Source of the DNA: Holzapfeliella saturejae | GTDB lineage: Bacteria > Bacillota > Bacilli > Lactobacillales > Lactobacillaceae | Assembly: GCF_037546065.1 (NCBI RefSeq) | Contig: NZ_JAWMWG010000001.1 | Coordinates: forward strand, 1-64,000 | Length of the DNA stretch: 64,000 bases | Direction: 5' to 3' | Shown here: positions 30,508 to 38,646 of the stretch, one piece after another | Layout of the letters: each line of letters begins with the position of its first letter | How positions within the stretch are numbered: the stretch's first letter is position 1 | Position numbers and translations under genes: made by a program | Notes under the pieces: model-generated | The model's database searches: none | The model's input: the letters and a program-made list of their open reading frames with translations, nothing else | What the model was told of the DNA's origin: nothing

Positions 30508-31281
30508 ATGAAAATTGGTATTATTGGTGCTGGGAAAATGGGCACCGCTATTATTAAAGGACTCATTAAGAATGGACAAAATCCAAAACAAATTTCAGTT
30601 AAAACAGGGCACTATGAAAACGCCTTAAATCTACAACAGTCACTAGGGATTACTCCTGTTCAAGCTCTATCTGACTTAGCAACCAGTGATATTTATATTC
30701 TCGCAACCCCAGCCACTTTAATTACTAAAACGTTATCTGAACTCAGCGATGTCAACACACAAAATGCGCCTATTATTTCCGTGGCTGCTGGAGTTTCGTT
30801 TGACGAAATGTTAGCTACCTATCATAATGCACCTTTATTAAGATGCATCCCCAACACGCCTGTTGCAATCAATCAAGGAATGACCAGTTTCAGCACTAGC
30901 GAACACCTTTTGGATAGTCAAAAGACGTTGGCTATCAATTTACTTAAGCAACTAGGACATACCATTGAAGTTCCTGAAAACAAATTAGGAATTGCTGGAA
31001 CTATTGCTGGCTGTAGTCCTGCTTTCGTCGATGTTTTCATTGAAGCTTTAAGCGATGCGGCTGTTACAAATGGTCTTGATCGTTCACTATCTTACGAAAT
31101 TATCGCAGAAATGATGAAAGGCTCTGCTGCTTTAGCTGCTGAAAGCAAACTTCACCCTGGCATCTTGAAAGATGACGTTACTTCTCCTGGCGGTGACACA
31201 ATCAAGGGTGTTGTCGCTCTTGAAAAAAATAATTTTAGATTTGCGGTCATTGATGCTATTAACACAATTTTAAAAGATTAA
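30508..31281 (+). CDS. proC: Pyrroline-5-carboxylate reductase
   Basis: Catalyses the last step of proline synthesis, reducing pyrroline-5-carboxylate with NAD(P)H. 257 residues with the N-terminal dinucleotide motif GIIGAGKMGTAI at 3-14, LLRCIPNTPVAINQGMTSF near 108-126 and the C-terminal family signature DDVTSPGGDTIKG. I start it at ATG 30508 because AGGAG lies 7 bases upstream; an earlier in-frame ATG precedes that site. No proA or proB lies next to it. Terminated by a strong hairpin. Confidence 0.95.
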   Translation: MKIGIIGAGKMGTAIIKGLIKNGQNPKQISVKTGHYENALNLQQSLGITPVQALSDLATSDIYILATPATLITKTLSELSDVNTQNAPIISVAAGVSFDEMLATYHNAPLLRCIPNTPVAINQGMTSFSTSEHLLDSQKTLAINLLKQLGHTIEVPENKLGIAGTIAGCSPAFVDVFIEALSDAAVTNGLDRSLSYEIIAEMMKGSAALAAESKLHPGILKDDVTSPGGDTIKGVVALEKNNFRFAVIDAINTILKD

Positions 31282-31282
31282 A

Positions 31283-31322
31283 AAAACCTCTGTTAGCTAA
31301 TTTAAACTAACAGAGGTTTTTA
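31283..31322 (+). terminator. Terminator of proC
   Basis: Stem AAACCTCTGTTAG / CTAACAGAGGTTT with loop of 9 bases and TTTTATTTT tail on the plus strand. Confidence 0.92.
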
Positions 31323-31339
31323 TTTTAGGCTTAGAAAAA

Positions 31340-31696
31340 TCACGCTTTTTTCTTTTGATGTTGTTTTAACTTAATTAATAAAGCAGCAGTAAACCAGATG
31401 ATTAAAACAATCAAATAGCATAGGAGCATCTTTGTTGTCCACTGCATGTGATACTTAAACGGATTTCTGCTGATAACTTCAACATGAAATCCCATCAACG
31501 ATTGTATCAGTGGTTGTTCATGCTGATTTGCTATGGCCACCACAAAGTCCACAATAAGTAATCCTAAATAAAGCAAAGTTGCACGACGTAAATTTTGAAC
31601 AAAAAAGACCCAATAAGGCGATTTTTGTGCTTGTCGCTTTTCGAATTGTTTAACTTTACTTTCTAAATAAGCCACTAAACTGACTCTTTTACCCAA
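31340..31696 (-). CDS. Hypothetical small membrane protein
   Basis: 118 residues that I do not recognise. There are two clear spans (about 41-55 and 88-108) joined by a loop containing GFHVEVISRNPFKYHMQW, and basic ends (QFEKRQAQK near the start, KLKQHQKKKA at the C-terminus). The start is TTG with AGGAGG 11 bases upstream. It is isolated, convergent with proC. The intact frame, spans and Shine-Dalgarno argue that it is real. Confidence 0.65.
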   Translation of the reverse strand: MGKRVSLVAYLESKVKQFEKRQAQKSPYWVFFVQNLRRATLLYLGLLIVDFVVAIANQHEQPLIQSLMGFHVEVISRNPFKYHMQWTTKMLLCYLIVLIIWFTAALLIKLKQHQKKKA

Positions 31697-31762
31697 TTCC
31701 TGTAATTCCTCCTAAATTTAGTGATAGTCAGTATTTTCTCATAAATTAAATTTTTTTGCGAT

Positions 31763-31798
31763 AAAAAAGACTTTTGCAAATTGCAAAAGTCTTTTATT
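31763..31798. terminator. Terminator between the small membrane protein and the MerR gene
   Basis: Stem AAAAGACTTTTGC / GCAAAAGTCTTTT with loop AAATT and T-rich flanks on both strands. It ends the MerR-reductase transcript arriving from the right. Confidence 0.92.
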
Positions 31799-31801
31799 TA
31801 G

Positions 31802-32212
31802 CTAACCAAGTTCATGATCGTCTTTTTCTAATTCAATCAAGCGCTCTTCAGCTAAGCGCATATGGTTATCATAGTTTTCGATTTTATATGTTAAATGATC
31901 AATGGCATCTTGTAAGTCATCACGCTTTTCAAGCATGATTTCACGTTGTTGTCTCAACAACTCACGTTGCTTTTTACTGTTGTCTTCTTGGGCATCAAAT
32001 AAATATATATATTGTTTTAATGATTCAATTGTCATCCCCGCAGCACGCATTTGCTTAATAAAATTAATACGTCCAATGATATTTTCATCAATTTCACGAA
32101 CACCTGCTTCATTGCGTTTGATAGCAGGAATTAACATTTCTTTTTCATAGTATCGAATAGTTGAGGCACTCACCTGTGTCATTTTACTTGCTTCTTTAAT
32201 TGAAATAGCCAT
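31802..32212 (-). CDS. MerR-family transcriptional regulator (1)
   Basis: 136 residues: a winged helix-turn-helix at residues 3-40 (ISIKEASKMTQVSASTIRYYEKEMLIPAIKR), the MerR RADFP-like helices, and a long coiled coil from about residue 80 to 125 (REIMLEKRDDLQDAIDHLTYKIE). There is no metal-binding Cys pair, as in AdhR/NmlR-like regulators of aldehyde or quinone stress. It lies 21 bases after a broken NmrA-like reductase and is read from the same MerR-type promoter, so it probably controls its own operon. Confidence 0.9.
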   Translation of the reverse strand: MAISIKEASKMTQVSASTIRYYEKEMLIPAIKRNEAGVREIDENIIGRINFIKQMRAAGMTIESLKQYIYLFDAQEDNSKKQRELLRQQREIMLEKRDDLQDAIDHLTYKIENYDNHMRLAEERLIELEKDDHELG

Positions 32213-32233
32213 CGTAAATTCTCCTTTGCTTTT

Positions 32234-32827
32234 TTAAGGGCGACTTAAGCCAATACTTTGTCTTGAGTATAACTCATTTTGTTCAAGTAATTCAGCTGAT
32301 AATTGTCCTAATGCTTTAACAGAAATATCATGGCCTTTAAAAGGTTCACCTTTTAACGAAATTTCATAATCGTCATTGCCATTGTCAAACCAACCTGGAC
32401 GGATGACGGTATAGTTTAAGCCACTATTTTCAACAATATCGGCTGCTTGACGATAAGACTTCAAAAATGGATTAGTATTTAAATTACCACTTCCAATGGA
32501 ACTTGGAATTTCATTGTAAATTCCCATAGACGTAATAAATACTAGTCGTTCAACTTGGTTATTTTTCATTGCTTCGACAACACTTTGTGCGATTTTGTCT
32601 AATTGACCACTTACTGCAACAAAAACGGCATCCTGATTTGCCATAACCACTTTCAGTTCGTTAACATTCGTTGCATCACAAGACACTACTTTTTCATTTG
32701 TTTTCAATTGACTCTCTGATATATGACGTGAGACCAACGTTAATTGGTTATCTTCTTTTTGGTTTAAAAGACGTCTTACTTGTTATCCTACTGTCCCGGT
32801 GGCACCAGTAATCATAATATTTTTCAT
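32234..32827 (-). pseudogene. NmrA-like NAD(P)-binding reductase with an in-frame stop
   Basis: Starting at ATG 32827 the frame gives KNIMITGATGTVG, the dinucleotide-binding P-loop, then a TAA at 32783-32785, and continues open with QVRRLLNQKEDNQLTLVSR to the normal C-terminus at 32234 (198 codons including the stop). A single base change (for example CAA or GAA to TAA) explains it. The downstream part has a possible TTG start at 32737 but no good ribosome binding site and would lack the cofactor motif. It is related to the intact gene at 41665-42300, which is also next to a MerR gene. Confidence 0.8.
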
Positions 32828-32893
32828 ACTGTTATCTCCTTTTAGTTAGTTCTAAATAAATTCAAATGGTAACTATTATTTTTAACAAGCTCT

Positions 32894-32924
32894 ACTTTAC
32901 CTCTTAAAGTTAACTTTAAGACAA
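32894..32924 (-). promoter_or_regulatory. MerR-type promoter with 18-bp palindromic operator (1)
   Basis: On the minus strand TTGTCT (32919-32924) and TAAAGT (32894-32899) are 19 bases apart. The perfect palindrome CTTAAAGTTAACTTTAAG (32903-32920) fills the spacer. An overlong 19-base spacer with a dyad between -35 and -10 is the hallmark of MerR-activated promoters. The linked MerR gene at 31802 is the obvious candidate ligand-sensing activator. Confidence 0.82.
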
Positions 32925-32937
32925 GCTTAAATTTTAA

Positions 32938-32966
32938 AAAAAGATAGTTGATTTTATCAACTATCT
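32938..32966. promoter_or_regulatory. Palindrome overlapping the threonine aldolase promoter
   Basis: Inverted repeat GATAGTTGA / TCAACTATC with a short A/T centre. It covers the -35 box and spacer of the plus-strand promoter at 32948-32976, so it could be an operator. Read on the minus strand it is followed by seven T and could equally be a terminator, although no minus-strand gene lies upstream of it. Confidence 0.45.
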
Positions 32967-32976
32967 TACTTATGAT
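32948..32976 (+). promoter_or_regulatory. Promoter of the threonine aldolase gene
   Basis: TTGATT (32948-32953) and TATGAT (32971-32976) with a 17-base spacer, giving a 5' leader of about 95 nt. The leader contains two small inverted repeats: TTTCGAT/ATCGAAA (about 33002-33026) and CACCAA/TTGGTG (about 33028-33054). Confidence 0.65.
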
Positions 32977-33077
32977 TATCACCATGAAGAATTAGTATAG
33001 CTTTTCGATTTAAACCTATCGAAATCACCAACTTCACGGCTGTATTTTGGTGCTAAAAATGAAACGGAGGAATTTTA

Positions 33078-34103
33078 ATGTTGTCTTTTGCAACAGATTA
33101 TTTAGAGGGTGCACACCCTAAAGTACTTGAAAAATTAGTTGAAACGAATATGGTACAAGAACCCGGTTATGGAACAGACAGTTTTAGTCAACAAGCTGCC
33201 GATAAAATTCGTGAAACTATTAATTGTCCACAAGCTCAAATCAAATTCTTAGTTGGTGGAACGCAAACTAATCAAGTCGTAATTGATGCAGTCCTTAAAA
33301 AATATGAAGGTGTTATCGCCCCAGATACTGGTCACATTGCAACTCACGAAGCTGGTGCGATTGAATTTACAGGGCACAAAGTTTTGACAATTGAAAATAA
33401 CGATGGCAAAATATCCGGAAAACAAGTAGATACATTCATTAATGACTTTTATAAAGATCCAAATGAACAACACATGGTACATCCTGGAATGGTTTACATT
33501 TCTCAACCGACTGAGTATGGCACTTTATACACCTACGATGAATTAAAATCATTGTCAGAATCCTGTCGTAAGCACAACATTCCGTTATTTATCGATGGTG
33601 CTCGTTTGGGCTACGGCTTGATGAGTGACAAAAGTGATCTAACTATGGCTGATATTGCTGAGTTGTGTGATGTCTTTTATATTGGGGGAACAAAAATCGG
33701 TGCATTATGTGGAGAAGCAGTTGTTTTCACCAAAAATAATGAACCTAAGCATTTTACAACATTGATTAAACAACACGGTGCCCTTTTAGCCAAAGGTCGC
33801 CTAACTGGTATTCAATTTTTAACTTTATTTACCGATGATTTATATTTAAAAATCAGCAAACATGCCATAGACATGGCTAAACGTATTAAAGATGGTTTCC
33901 TTAAAAAAGGCTATAACCCTTATATGGATTCTCATACTAACCAACAATTTTTTATTGTAGATCATGAAACTATTGCAAAATTAAAAGAAAAAGTTGATTT
34001 TGCTGTGTGGGAAAAATATGATGATACTCACATGATTGTTCGCTTTGTAACTTGCTGGGCAACTAAAGAAGAAAGTGTCGATGCAGTACTGAACTTAATA
34101 TAA
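33078..34103 (+). CDS. ltaA: Low-specificity L-threonine aldolase
   Basis: A PLP enzyme that splits L-threonine or L-allo-threonine into glycine and acetaldehyde. 341 residues with the family start FATDYLEGAHPKVLEKL, the cofactor region VGGTQTNQVVIDAV, IDGARLGYGL (the Asp-x-x-Arg that contacts PLP) and the Schiff-base lysine in GGTKIGA at about residue 206. GGAGG lies 8 bases before ATG. Single gene with a strong terminator overlapping its stop codon. The length and motifs fit the COG2008 aldolase/beta-eliminating lyase group. Confidence 0.92.
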   Translation: MLSFATDYLEGAHPKVLEKLVETNMVQEPGYGTDSFSQQAADKIRETINCPQAQIKFLVGGTQTNQVVIDAVLKKYEGVIAPDTGHIATHEAGAIEFTGHKVLTIENNDGKISGKQVDTFINDFYKDPNEQHMVHPGMVYISQPTEYGTLYTYDELKSLSESCRKHNIPLFIDGARLGYGLMSDKSDLTMADIAELCDVFYIGGTKIGALCGEAVVFTKNNEPKHFTTLIKQHGALLAKGRLTGIQFLTLFTDDLYLKISKHAIDMAKRIKDGFLKKGYNPYMDSHTNQQFFIVDHETIAKLKEKVDFAVWEKYDDTHMIVRFVTCWATKEESVDAVLNLI

Positions 34104-34157
34104 ATATTCAAAAGGCTAGATTCTTATACATACAAGAATCTAGCCTTTTGAATATTT
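34102..34157 (+). terminator. Long-stem terminator of the threonine aldolase gene
   Basis: A near-perfect stem of about 24 bp, AAATATTCAAAAGGCTAGAT paired with its complement ending GAATATTT, loop of about 6 bases. It begins within the stop codon. It is unusually long, and lacks a pure T run, so it may also act as an mRNA 3'-end stabiliser. Confidence 0.75.
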
Positions 34158-34295
34158 ATAATACTAATTTTAAATAAAAATAATTGTCTTGTTTTAATAT
34201 ATGGTTTTTTGTTATGATGCCAAATGTCTATCTTTTTAATTACTTAATATTTTTTTAATTTTTCCAAAATCTAATATTATCTAGAAAGGTTATTT

Positions 34296-35345
34296 ATGAA
34301 TAAAATTAATAAACAAATAATAATATTTTTTGCTAACCTCATCCTCACTGTTATGATTGGATCACAAATTTCTAACTATATCTCAGCACAAGATAATACA
34401 CATGCTCCATTTACAATTAAAGCTGTCGAGCCTGAAAATCAAATCAATAACAGCAAAAATAAAAGTTACTTAGATTTGTTGGTTACACCTGATAGTGAGC
34501 AAAATATTGAATTTGATATCTCTAACTTATCGGACAAGAAACAGCACTTTGTTTTAGAACTTAGTGATGCAACAACTAGTAATGGACTATCTATTGATTA
34601 TGGTAAAACAAATAATAAAATTATTGGATCCCCTAAAATGTCTGATATGATAAGTCCTGAAAACTCTCATATAAAGTTAGCTGTACCTCCTTTAGAAACC
34701 ATAAGAGTTACAGTTCCTTTTAAATATCCAAGTCAAAAATTTGATGGACTAATCCTTGGTGGGGCTACTATATCTATGGATGAAGACTATGAAAATAGTA
34801 CGTCTAAACCCTCTGGTATAGGTATAAGTAGTAAATTTCGATATGCTTTAGGTATCCAACTACGATCTGATGTAAATAGTTATGTGAAACCAAATTTACA
34901 ATTAATAGATGCTAAACAAGATAGCGATAATTACCATCCAATTATTAGAACAACCCTACAAAATAATAAGCCATCCTATATTTCTCAAATGAATACATCA
35001 TTTACTTTAGAAAATCAAAATGGAGAGATTATAGAAAAACAAGAGTCAACTCTAGGTCAAGTAGCACCAATTAGTGAATTCGAATTGTTGTTTCGCTTAT
35101 CAAAAGGCTCACTAAAGCCAGGTATTTATACACTAAGTGGGCATGTAAATTCTAAAAAGACAGGAGATAGCTGGGACTTTAAAAAATCTATCAATGTCGA
35201 CAATGATAATTTTAATAAGACAAATAGTAATGATGTTACTAAAACAAATCGTTCAATTCCTTGGTATCTGATTATAATCGTCTTACTATTTATTATTATT
35301 TTCATTTTATTAGTAATCATTTTCAAAAAAAGAAAACAAAAATAA
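34296..35345 (+). CDS. DUF916/DUF3324 WxL-anchoring surface protein
   Basis: 349 residues: signal peptide (about 1-31), a DUF916-like domain beginning HAPFTIKAVEPENQINNSKN, a DUF3324-like domain (IQLRSDVNSYVKPNLQL onwards), a C-terminal membrane span (SIPWYLIIIVLLFIIIFILL) and a basic tail KKRKQK. In WxL clusters this protein binds peptidoglycan and, in some cases, host components, and tethers WxL proteins. It is the first gene of a three-gene operon (gaps 16 and 34 bases). RBS AGAAAGG before ATG. Confidence 0.9.
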   Translation: MNKINKQIIIFFANLILTVMIGSQISNYISAQDNTHAPFTIKAVEPENQINNSKNKSYLDLLVTPDSEQNIEFDISNLSDKKQHFVLELSDATTSNGLSIDYGKTNNKIIGSPKMSDMISPENSHIKLAVPPLETIRVTVPFKYPSQKFDGLILGGATISMDEDYENSTSKPSGIGISSKFRYALGIQLRSDVNSYVKPNLQLIDAKQDSDNYHPIIRTTLQNNKPSYISQMNTSFTLENQNGEIIEKQESTLGQVAPISEFELLFRLSKGSLKPGIYTLSGHVNSKKTGDSWDFKKSINVDNDNFNKTNSNDVTKTNRSIPWYLIIIVLLFIIIFILLVIIFKKRKQK

Positions 35346-35361
35346 CGATGGAGATAAAATT

Positions 35362-36669
35362 ATGATTAAAAAAATATACAGAAATACTTTTTTAATCTTG
35401 TTATTCACTCTATTAATTCTATGTGTTCTTCCAAAGAATAGTGTTGAAGCAAGAACCCAATTAAACTTTTCAACTCAAGATTATGAAGAAGAAATAGGTA
35501 GAGAAAGAAGTAATGCGAATCAAAGACGTTATCCTTTCAAACCTAATGATATAAAAATTTCCTCTCCTCGACTAATAAAGCTATCTAGTGGACGTTTTCA
35601 ACTGTCTTATGATTTTGGATATCCTATTAGTGAAGGAGGAGCTTCAAGATTTTTAGAATATCGCATTAAAGTTTCTAAAGAACTTTCCAATGCTATTTCT
35701 GGAATCAATATAGTTCCTATTGGTGCTAAAGTTGATAATAAGCCAGGAAGGAATAATGAACATTTTAATTTTTCAGATAGAATTAGTTTTGACTCTGATG
35801 GACAAAAAGTATTTTCTTCTGGTGCATACTTAGAAGATGGCTACAACGGCGGAGAAGCAACTATAAATATCAGATTGAATGGTACTTTTATAAATGAAAA
35901 ATCATATTTATCTAGTTATATGCTTTCTGATACTGAATATAATCGCCCTGTCTGGCCCTCTTTTCAAGCAGTACGAAATTTAAACTACAATAATTTTGGA
36001 AAACTGTATAACTCTACTCTACTAAAAACAGAACAACAAGATGCTAATTCTATCATTCAAAATGAGTATTCAAAAATCAAAAAAAAATTAGATAATTCTA
36101 ATTTAAGTAAAAAAATAAAACAACAAATAACAAACGAACTTAATCAAATTCGCAAAAATTATACGAACAGAATTAATTCACAATCAAAATTTGAAAACAA
36201 AACATTATCTACTATAGAAAATTTAACTAATCAGAGCGTCAAAGATATGAATAATGCGCTAAATAAAACTTATAGTTTATCAATTATCAATATACCTAGC
36301 TTAAACTTCAAAGAGGCTTTAATTGATTCTGAAAAATTACTTTTGGAAACTGATTCTAGTCAAAACGTAGCCGTTAATTACTTTTCTCCTAATAATAGTA
36401 CAGCTAGCAACTGGAATATTAGTTTGTCTGTATCTGATTTATATTTTAATAATCATGCTTTAAAAGCATCTTTTCTATTCAAAAACCAAATCTATGCTCC
36501 TAATACAACGTTCACTTTTCATAATGATAAGTACACTCATAATGGTAACTATTCAATAACAAAAACACCAAAAGAGGGGGTGAGGCTACTTGTAAACCCT
36601 GGAATAGCATTGAATGGAACTTACTCAGGTAAAGCTACTTGGACTATTAGCGAGTCGCCTGTTTCATAA
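35362..36669 (+). CDS. Large WxL-type surface protein with coiled-coil middle
   Basis: 435 residues. Signal peptide (residues 1-30, ending VEA), an N-terminal domain rich in beta strands (FQLSYDFGYPISEGG...), a Lys/Asn/Gln-rich helical stretch around residues 220-310 (NEYSKIKKKLDNSNLSKKIK) and a C-terminal WxL-like domain. The two hallmark sites read WNIS (about residue 350) and WTIS (about 430), with Ile in place of the usual Leu. No LPXTG is present. Flanked by the DUF916 protein and a second WxL protein, so it is very likely a member of one surface complex. Confidence 0.8.
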   Translation: MIKKIYRNTFLILLFTLLILCVLPKNSVEARTQLNFSTQDYEEEIGRERSNANQRRYPFKPNDIKISSPRLIKLSSGRFQLSYDFGYPISEGGASRFLEYRIKVSKELSNAISGINIVPIGAKVDNKPGRNNEHFNFSDRISFDSDGQKVFSSGAYLEDGYNGGEATINIRLNGTFINEKSYLSSYMLSDTEYNRPVWPSFQAVRNLNYNNFGKLYNSTLLKTEQQDANSIIQNEYSKIKKKLDNSNLSKKIKQQITNELNQIRKNYTNRINSQSKFENKTLSTIENLTNQSVKDMNNALNKTYSLSIINIPSLNFKEALIDSEKLLLETDSSQNVAVNYFSPNNSTASNWNISLSVSDLYFNNHALKASFLFKNQIYAPNTTFTFHNDKYTHNGNYSITKTPKEGVRLLVNPGIALNGTYSGKATWTISESPVS

Positions 36670-36703
36670 TTAAATTATAAAATTTATACAGAGGAGAAAT
36701 AAT

Positions 36704-37456
36704 ATGAAAAATCTAAATAAAATACTGGGAACAACAATCGCCCTCTTGAGTACTACTACATTATTAGGTACAACAACAGTTAAAGCTGCCAACCACAGTG
36801 CTGGATCACAACAAACCGATGCAACTTTAACTTTTAAAACAAAAGATAAAACACAGCCTAATAGACCCGTTGATCCTACGAATCCATCACAACCAGGTGG
36901 CACACCTCCTAACACTGGAGATCCTAACAATAACGGAACTAACTCTGGTGGTCCTCTTAGTATTGATTATGCACCTAACTTTGATTTTGGTATTGGGGAA
37001 GTAATTAGTGAATCTAAAACATACAACCTAAAAGATGCAAAATACTCAGATGGCCAAACTCGAAATCATAACCCTTTCGTACAGGTAAGTGACAATCGAG
37101 GAACTAGTGAAGGTTGGTCATTAGATGCCTCAATTTCAAATTTTACAAACTCACAAGGTAATACTACTCAGAATTTAGAAGGAGCACAAGTATCACTTCA
37201 AACAAGTGATAACGATAAAGCTATAGGTGGACATGGAACTACCTCGGATGCTCCAGATGCTAAAAGCGAGCCTATCGTTTTAAGTAATTCTCCACAGACA
37301 TTAATAAATGCCAAAGAAAATACTGGTAGAGGAGCATGGATTCAACGTTATGATCCAAGCAAAATTTCTTTATTCGTACCTGGTGGATCTGCTTTATCAG
37401 ATACAGTTTATACTGCTAAAATAACTTGGACATTAAGTGCATCTCCCGTTAATTAA
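36704..37456 (+). CDS. WxL domain surface protein
   Basis: 250 residues: signal peptide (about 1-29, ending VKA), a Pro/Asn/Gly-rich linker (residues 48-85), then a WxL domain with the two Trp sites WSLDASI (about residue 140) and TWTLSASPV at the C-terminus. The opening TDATLTFKTKDKTQP is the usual start of mature WxL proteins, which bind peptidoglycan non-covalently. Third gene of the operon, with RBS GAGGAG and a terminator downstream. Confidence 0.9.
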   Translation: MKNLNKILGTTIALLSTTTLLGTTTVKAANHSAGSQQTDATLTFKTKDKTQPNRPVDPTNPSQPGGTPPNTGDPNNNGTNSGGPLSIDYAPNFDFGIGEVISESKTYNLKDAKYSDGQTRNHNPFVQVSDNRGTSEGWSLDASISNFTNSQGNTTQNLEGAQVSLQTSDNDKAIGGHGTTSDAPDAKSEPIVLSNSPQTLINAKENTGRGAWIQRYDPSKISLFVPGGSALSDTVYTAKITWTLSASPVN

Positions 37457-37465
37457 TTTTTATTA

Positions 37466-37514
37466 AAGTGCCTTACAATTGGAATAATCCAAACATTGTA
37501 AGGTGTTTTTTTAT
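37466..37514 (+). terminator. Terminator of the WxL operon
   Basis: Stem GCCTTACAAT / ATTGTAAGGTG around an inner TGG/CCA pairing, followed by seven T on the plus strand. Confidence 0.88.
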
Positions 37515-38076
37515 GTTCAGATAAATTAACACTTAAATTGTCATTCTACTAAACGCTAATCCCTATCAATATACGTGCATAACGCCAAAAAGAAAGTACG
37601 GTACAAATATAATGTAGTTCTCAAAACCGTTTAAACCTAGACTAGTTCAAATTTATTGACTACTAACTGTAACTTAAAAGGCGTTACTTTCGGCCACTAT
37701 TTAAATATAGATTAATTGTTGCTATATTTTTATCAAGATTACAGCAATAAGTAACGAATACCTAAGCCCGAAAGAAGAAAATAAATAATAAAATTGAAAC
37801 GATTGAAGACTACTAAAATCATATTATTGCATTAGAGCTAGCGTTTAACATCATCTTTAATAAGCCAATTAGTTCATTATCTTTAGATTGAGTCAAAAAG
37901 TTTCTATTACTTGATGAGCTGTTTAACTATTTAATTTTAAACATTTATTAGATAACTGTTCAGCTTATTTTAATTACGACGGGTTATTAGTCATAACAAA
38001 AAGAAATATCTTAAGTTAAATTCAAAGAGCATGCCTTGAGCATTTTTATTTAATTTTTAAAAGTTTAACTTTTGTA
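37515..38076. other. Gene-free region, possibly decayed coding sequence
   Basis: No intact gene. On the plus strand around 37780-37960 a frame broken by several stops reads fragments such as KIETIEDY, NHIIALELAFNIIFNKPISS and VKKFLLLDELFNYLILNIY, which look protein-like but which I cannot assign. No transposase motif or terminal repeat was seen. It may be a degraded gene. Confidence 0.35.
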
Positions 38077-38547
38077 TCATATTTCATAACGCTGAATAAT
38101 ATCATCATTATCCAAACGTTGTTGCTTTTCTGCTATGACTAAATCTTTGACCAAGGTATCTAGTGTCACCTTTGCCATTTCAGATTCAACAGTTTCTTGA
38201 AGTTTATCATACTGTTTTTCTAAAACAGACTGAATATTAGCTCCCACAACACACTTCATATTAGTTTTTGGATCAACTTGAATTAAGTTAGTATTGCCTT
38301 CGATACTTTGGTAAACATCTAATAGTGTAATTTGGCTAATCGGTCGCGTTAATTTGGGGTTAGCTTTACCTGTTTGTGTCTGAATGAGTTGACTTTTTTT
38401 TAGCTGTGCCATAATTTTTCTCACATTAACAGGATTAGTTTGCACACTATCAGCAATTTTAGTACTAGATAAATAGTCTGTATTTTGATAAATCTCAATA
38501 TAAAGCATAATGTGAATCGCATCACTAAACTGGATTGAGTATTTCAT
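38077..38547 (-). CDS. Rrf2-family transcriptional regulator
   Basis: 156 residues with the Rrf2 layout: MKYSIQFSDAIHIMLYIEIY, a winged helix-turn-helix (SSTKIADSVQTNPVNVRKIM, about 28-47) and the wing RPISQITLLDVYQSIE. The three clustered Cys of Fe-S members such as IscR or NsrR are missing; the only Cys is in NMKCVVG (about residue 94), so sensing by a single thiol or by a ligand is more likely. It is divergent from an NmrA-like reductase 99 bases away, which it probably controls. Confidence 0.88.
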   Translation of the reverse strand: MKYSIQFSDAIHIMLYIEIYQNTDYLSSTKIADSVQTNPVNVRKIMAQLKKSQLIQTQTGKANPKLTRPISQITLLDVYQSIEGNTNLIQVDPKTNMKCVVGANIQSVLEKQYDKLQETVESEMAKVTLDTLVKDLVIAEKQQRLDNDDIIQRYEI

Positions 38548-38570
38548 TTTTGCACCTCGAGTTTAATTTA

Positions 38571-38599
38571 TTGACTTATCTTATCATATTCTTTATGAT
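38571..38599 (+). promoter_or_regulatory. Promoter of the NmrA-like reductase next to the Rrf2 gene
   Basis: TTGACT (38571-38576) and TATGAT (38594-38599) on the plus strand, spacer 17. The spacer contains TTATCATATTCTTTATGATGA, a loose inverted repeat (ATCAT.../ATGAT) that could be the Rrf2 operator. Confidence 0.65.
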
Positions 38600-38646
38600 G
38601 ATGGTGTAATTTTAAAAAATACAGGTTAAAGATTGGAGATTTTATA

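Noticed and set aside
34102..34157. Long palindrome as a mobile-element end or MITE
   Set aside because: It begins at the aldolase stop codon, is single-copy in the window and has no flanking target repeat; a 3'-end stem is the simpler reading.
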